A stretch of 16,954 nucleotides of DNA. It comes from Vulcanimicrobiota bacterium. GTDB taxonomy: Bacteria > Vulcanimicrobiota > Vulcanimicrobiia > Vulcanimicrobiales > Vulcanimicrobiaceae. The translations under genes and the position numbers were made by a program. The notes under the pieces are model-generated. The model had not been told where the DNA came from. It did no database searches and saw nothing but the letters and a program-made list of their open reading frames with translations. How positions within the stretch are numbered: position 1 is the stretch's first letter; every line of letters begins with the position of its first letter. Below are positions 15,341 through 16,954 of the stretch, one piece after another. Where the stretch lies: positions 1 to 16,954 of the forward strand of contig JASHXG010000130.1 in the NCBI GenBank assembly GCA_030043675.1. Direction: 5' to 3'.

Positions 15341-15747
15341 GAGGCCGCCGCGGCCCGCAGCGTCGCGTCGCGGCGCTCGAGCACTTTCTCAACCGCGGCG
15401 AGATAGGCCGGCAGCGCCGGCCCATCGATCGCGGCGGCGCGATCGGCGAGCTCGACGGTCTGGACGTCGTCGTCGAGGACCGCGTCACATTCAGAGCCGT
15501 GGTCGCCTTCGTCGGGACCGCAACCGTGGCGCGAGAAGGCCTGCTGATCCGCAAAGCCGACGCGCAAGAGCAGCGCATCGATCTGCTCCCGGCACTCAGA
15601 TTCGAGCGGCGCGAGGCGCGTCGACAGCTGGTCGAGCGCCTCGCCCAGATAGGAGCGAACCAGCTCGTCGGAGTGACGCCGGGCGAGCTCGTCGCCGTAG
15701 CCGGGAAAGTCGGGAATCTTCGCGCGCAGCCCCTGGAGCGGGTCCAT
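15337..15747 (-). CDS. Hypothetical protein, soluble, 136 residues
   Basis: I do not recognise this family. The protein has no membrane helix or signal peptide. It is acidic and predicted largely helical: HSDELVRSYLGEALDQLSTR (25-44) and AYLAAVEKVLERRDATLRAA (113-132). A central acidic stretch with two Cys (CGPDEGDHGSECDAVLDDD, 76-94, key residues C76 and C87) could be a loop or metal site, but this is speculation. ATG at 15745-15747. No clear Shine-Dalgarno is visible. It is in the same frame as the GH20 gene and separated from it only by a TGA and 18 bases, so it is probably the first gene of that operon. Coding status is supported by position, strand and amino-acid composition rather than homology. 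Confidence 0.6.
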   Translation of the reverse strand: MDPLQGLRAKIPDFPGYGDELARRHSDELVRSYLGEALDQLSTRLAPLESECREQIDALLLRVGFADQQAFSRHGCGPDEGDHGSECDAVLDDDVQTVELADRAAAIDGPALPAYLAAVEKVLERRDATLRAAAAS

Positions 15748-15848
15748 GGTGGCGAGTTACGACGCGTTCGCCCGCGGCGCCTAGTCGCCCGTAACGGTCC
15801 ACGAGCGGCTACTAGGCGCTTCACAGGGTCCCTGGGGAAGATAGGTGC
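15748..15848. promoter_or_regulatory. Divergent promoter region between the GH20 operon and the RskA-like gene
   Basis: This 101-bp region lies between two divergent start codons, so it should hold both promoters. Its main feature is the long inverted repeat at 15777-15819, given separately. Just before the plus-strand GTG start, GGGGAAG and AGG (15835-15846) are purine-rich and could act as the ribosome binding site. Clear -35/-10 elements were not recognised. Confidence 0.5.
15777..15819. repeat. 13-bp inverted repeat (12 of 13 paired) in the divergent promoter region
   Basis: The left arm GCGCCTAGTCGCC at 15777-15789 and the right arm GGCTACTAGGCGC at 15807-15819 are inverted copies with one mismatch and a 17-bp spacer. 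The outer 9 bp (GCGCCTAGT / ACTAGGCGC) are perfect. Arm centres are 30 bp apart, close to three helical turns, which suits a dimeric regulator bound on one face of the DNA. No gene ends nearby and no T-run follows either side, so a terminator is less likely. The operator role is inference. Confidence 0.65.
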
Positions 15849-16358
15849 GTGAAGCAGAGCACGGTATGGCCCGCGTATCTCGTCGCAGCGGCATGTTTCG
15901 TCATCGCGTTGATCTCGTCGATCGCGAACATTGCGCTGATCGGTCAGGTCAAGCAGGCGCAAGCGGAGGCGGCGAATCTATCCGAGCGGTCGACCTCGCT
16001 GGCGCGGAGTCTCGTCGACGAACGAGCGGTCCTCTCCGACGTCTTCGACAGCCGCGCGAAGCACCATCAAACCAACGACGGCGAAGTGATCACGCACGGG
16101 AGCCGCATCTACCTCGCGCTGCACGATTTGCCGCCGCCGCCCCGCGGCAAGATCTACGAAGCCTGGACGCTCGCAAAAGGCTCCTCCAAAATGCAGGCTG
16201 CGCCGACGTTCGTACCCGATGCGCACGGGGTGGCCCTCGTCGTGCTTCCGGCCGATGCTCGAAACACGGTCGAGGTAGCGGTGACCGTCGAGCCGGACGG
16301 CGGAAGCAAAGAACCCACGAGCAAACCGTTCATCGACGTCGCCTTCGGCTCCGAGTAA
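15849..16358 (+). CDS. Membrane-anchored RskA-like (anti-sigma-K factor C-terminal domain) protein without an anti-sigma domain
   Basis: A 169-residue protein with one membrane helix (about 8-33), a short heptad-like stretch (34-60) and an extracytoplasmic domain (62-169). That domain matches the RskA family (PF10099): GSRIYLALHDLPPPPRGKIYEAWTL (84-108, key residues P95-P98 and W106), FVPDAHG (121-127), and the characteristic VAVTVEPDGGSKEPTSKPF (143-161). RskA proteins normally have a cytoplasmic N-terminal zinc-finger that holds an ECF sigma factor; only about seven residues precede the helix here. No sigma factor gene is adjacent. The start is GTG at 15849-15851; an overlapping GTG at 15845 opens a different, non-coding frame. 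Its stop is one base before the GNAT gene start, so the two are probably co-transcribed. Confidence 0.85.
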   Translation: MKQSTVWPAYLVAAACFVIALISSIANIALIGQVKQAQAEAANLSERSTSLARSLVDERAVLSDVFDSRAKHHQTNDGEVITHGSRIYLALHDLPPPPRGKIYEAWTLAKGSSKMQAAPTFVPDAHGVALVVLPADARNTVEVAVTVEPDGGSKEPTSKPFIDVAFGSE

Positions 16359-16359
16359 C

Positions 16360-16954
16360 GTGCGCCTCGAGCCGCTCTCGGCGCTAACTCAAAATGCGGC
16401 GCTTGGATACCTCGCACCCAGTCCATACCTCAACGTCTTCATCAGTCACGTCATTCTGCACGATCCGACGCCGGCAACCCGCAACAGAGTCATCCTCGCG
16501 CTCGATCAAAAAGGAATCCGCGGCGTTGCCTATTTTGGACGGCAGTTGGCGCTGGCCGCCGACGAGCCGGCAATTGCGCCGTTCGTCGAGTACGCCAAGC
16601 GTTATCGCGGCGAACGCATGATCATCGGCCCGCGTGAAGCGGTGCTCGCGTTTTGGAAGTTAGCTCGCAGTTGGCACGCACCGCCGCGCCTGATCCGCGA
16701 CCGGCAACTGGTCATGGCGATCGACCGCGCGCATCTGCACCCGTACGAGAAGCGCGTCACCGTGCGCAACGCGCGCATCGGCGAATGGAGTGCCGTCGCC
16801 GAGAGCTCGGCCCAAATGGTCGCACAAGAGCTGGCCTACGACCCGCGCCGTTCGCCCGACTTCTCGGCGAATATCCGCGAGATGATCGAACGTAAGCTAT
16901 GGTGGGTCGGCGTTGCCGGAAACCGCTTGTGCTTCTTCTGTAACCTGGGGCCTT
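16360..16954 (+). CDS. DUF4081/GNAT-family acetyltransferase, 3' end cut off by window edge
   Basis: The frame is open from a GTG at 16360-16362 to the right edge, and I translated 198 residues. The N-terminal part reads like the DUF4081 domain found before a GNAT domain in predicted acetyltransferases. Landmarks are NVFISHVILHD (25-35), GERMIIGPREAVLAFWKLAR (84-103), PPRLIRDRQLVMAIDR (108-123), and VAQELAYDPRRSPDFSANIR (154-173), then RKLWWVGVAGNRLCFF, where the GNAT domain should begin. The acetyl-CoA site would lie beyond the window. The start sits one base after the stop of the RskA-like gene. The acceptor is unknown. Confidence 0.85.
   Translation, partial: MRLEPLSALTQNAALGYLAPSPYLNVFISHVILHDPTPATRNRVILALDQKGIRGVAYFGRQLALAADEPAIAPFVEYAKRYRGERMIIGPREAVLAFWKLARSWHAPPRLIRDRQLVMAIDRAHLHPYEKRVTVRNARIGEWSAVAESSAQMVAQELAYDPRRSPDFSANIREMIERKLWWVGVAGNRLCFFCNLGP

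Noticed and set aside
15315..15962. A 215-codon minus-strand frame covering the small unknown gene and the promoter region
   Set aside because: It is an alternative frame of the 136-residue gene, crosses the inverted repeat and the RskA-like start, and is Arg/Ser-rich.
1..16954. tRNA, rRNA, CRISPR array, riboswitch, IS element or integrase
   Set aside because: No cloverleaf with CCA-type end, no regularly spaced repeats, no transposase or recombinase motifs, and almost no non-coding space to hold them.

Overview
This is a GC-rich, gene-dense bacterial window with almost no non-coding DNA. Most genes lie on the minus strand in tightly overlapping operons, and GTG and TTG starts are common. 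No rRNA, tRNA, CRISPR array, insertion sequence or phage gene was seen. The gene set is an aerobic caa3-type oxidase, an APC amino-acid permease, a DUF4870 protein, a HyuA-like protein, an RskA-like protein and a DUF4081/GNAT protein. It would suit an uncultured, high-GC, aerobic soil lineage such as Candidatus Eremiobacterota (WPS-2) or a relative. That placement is inference and has not been tested.

Region 1 (positions 1-3260, minus) holds three adjacent structural genes of a caa3-type cytochrome c oxidase. Subunit II carries the CuA site plus a fused cytochrome c domain, subunit I has the A2-type YSHPAVY active site, and subunit III runs off the left edge. Region 2 (3305-6529, minus) lies directly upstream. 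It is a four-gene operon in which every junction is a 4-base stop/start overlap: FAD-dependent oxidoreductase, a tiny HExxH metalloprotease-like protein, a BadF/NagK-type amino-sugar kinase, and a NanE-type ManNAc-6-phosphate epimerase. The kinase and epimerase point to amino-sugar salvage toward GlcNAc-6-phosphate. The roles of the oxidoreductase and the zincin are open.

Region 3 (6591-8512, plus) is divergent from region 2. It encodes a DUF4870 membrane protein whose stop codon overlaps the start of a cationic-type amino-acid permease. Region 4 (8519-15747, minus) is a five-gene operon: small unknown protein, GH20-type beta-N-acetylhexosaminidase, a multi-pass transporter fused to an extracytoplasmic and PDZ-like tail, a SAM-dependent methyltransferase, and a HyuA-type hydantoinase/oxoprolinase. 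GH20 could release N-acetylhexosamines outside the cytoplasm, the transporter could import a product, and the region 2 enzymes could phosphorylate and epimerise it. This link between regions 2 and 4 is hypothetical.

Region 5 (15748-16954) is a divergent promoter region with a strong inverted repeat. It is followed on the plus strand by a membrane-anchored RskA-like protein that lacks an anti-sigma domain, and by a DUF4081/GNAT acetyltransferase that runs off the right edge. The best candidates for something undescribed are the mini-zincin sealed inside the amino-sugar operon, the transporter-PDZ fusion beside a hexosaminidase, and the orphan RskA-like gene behind the 13-bp inverted repeat.
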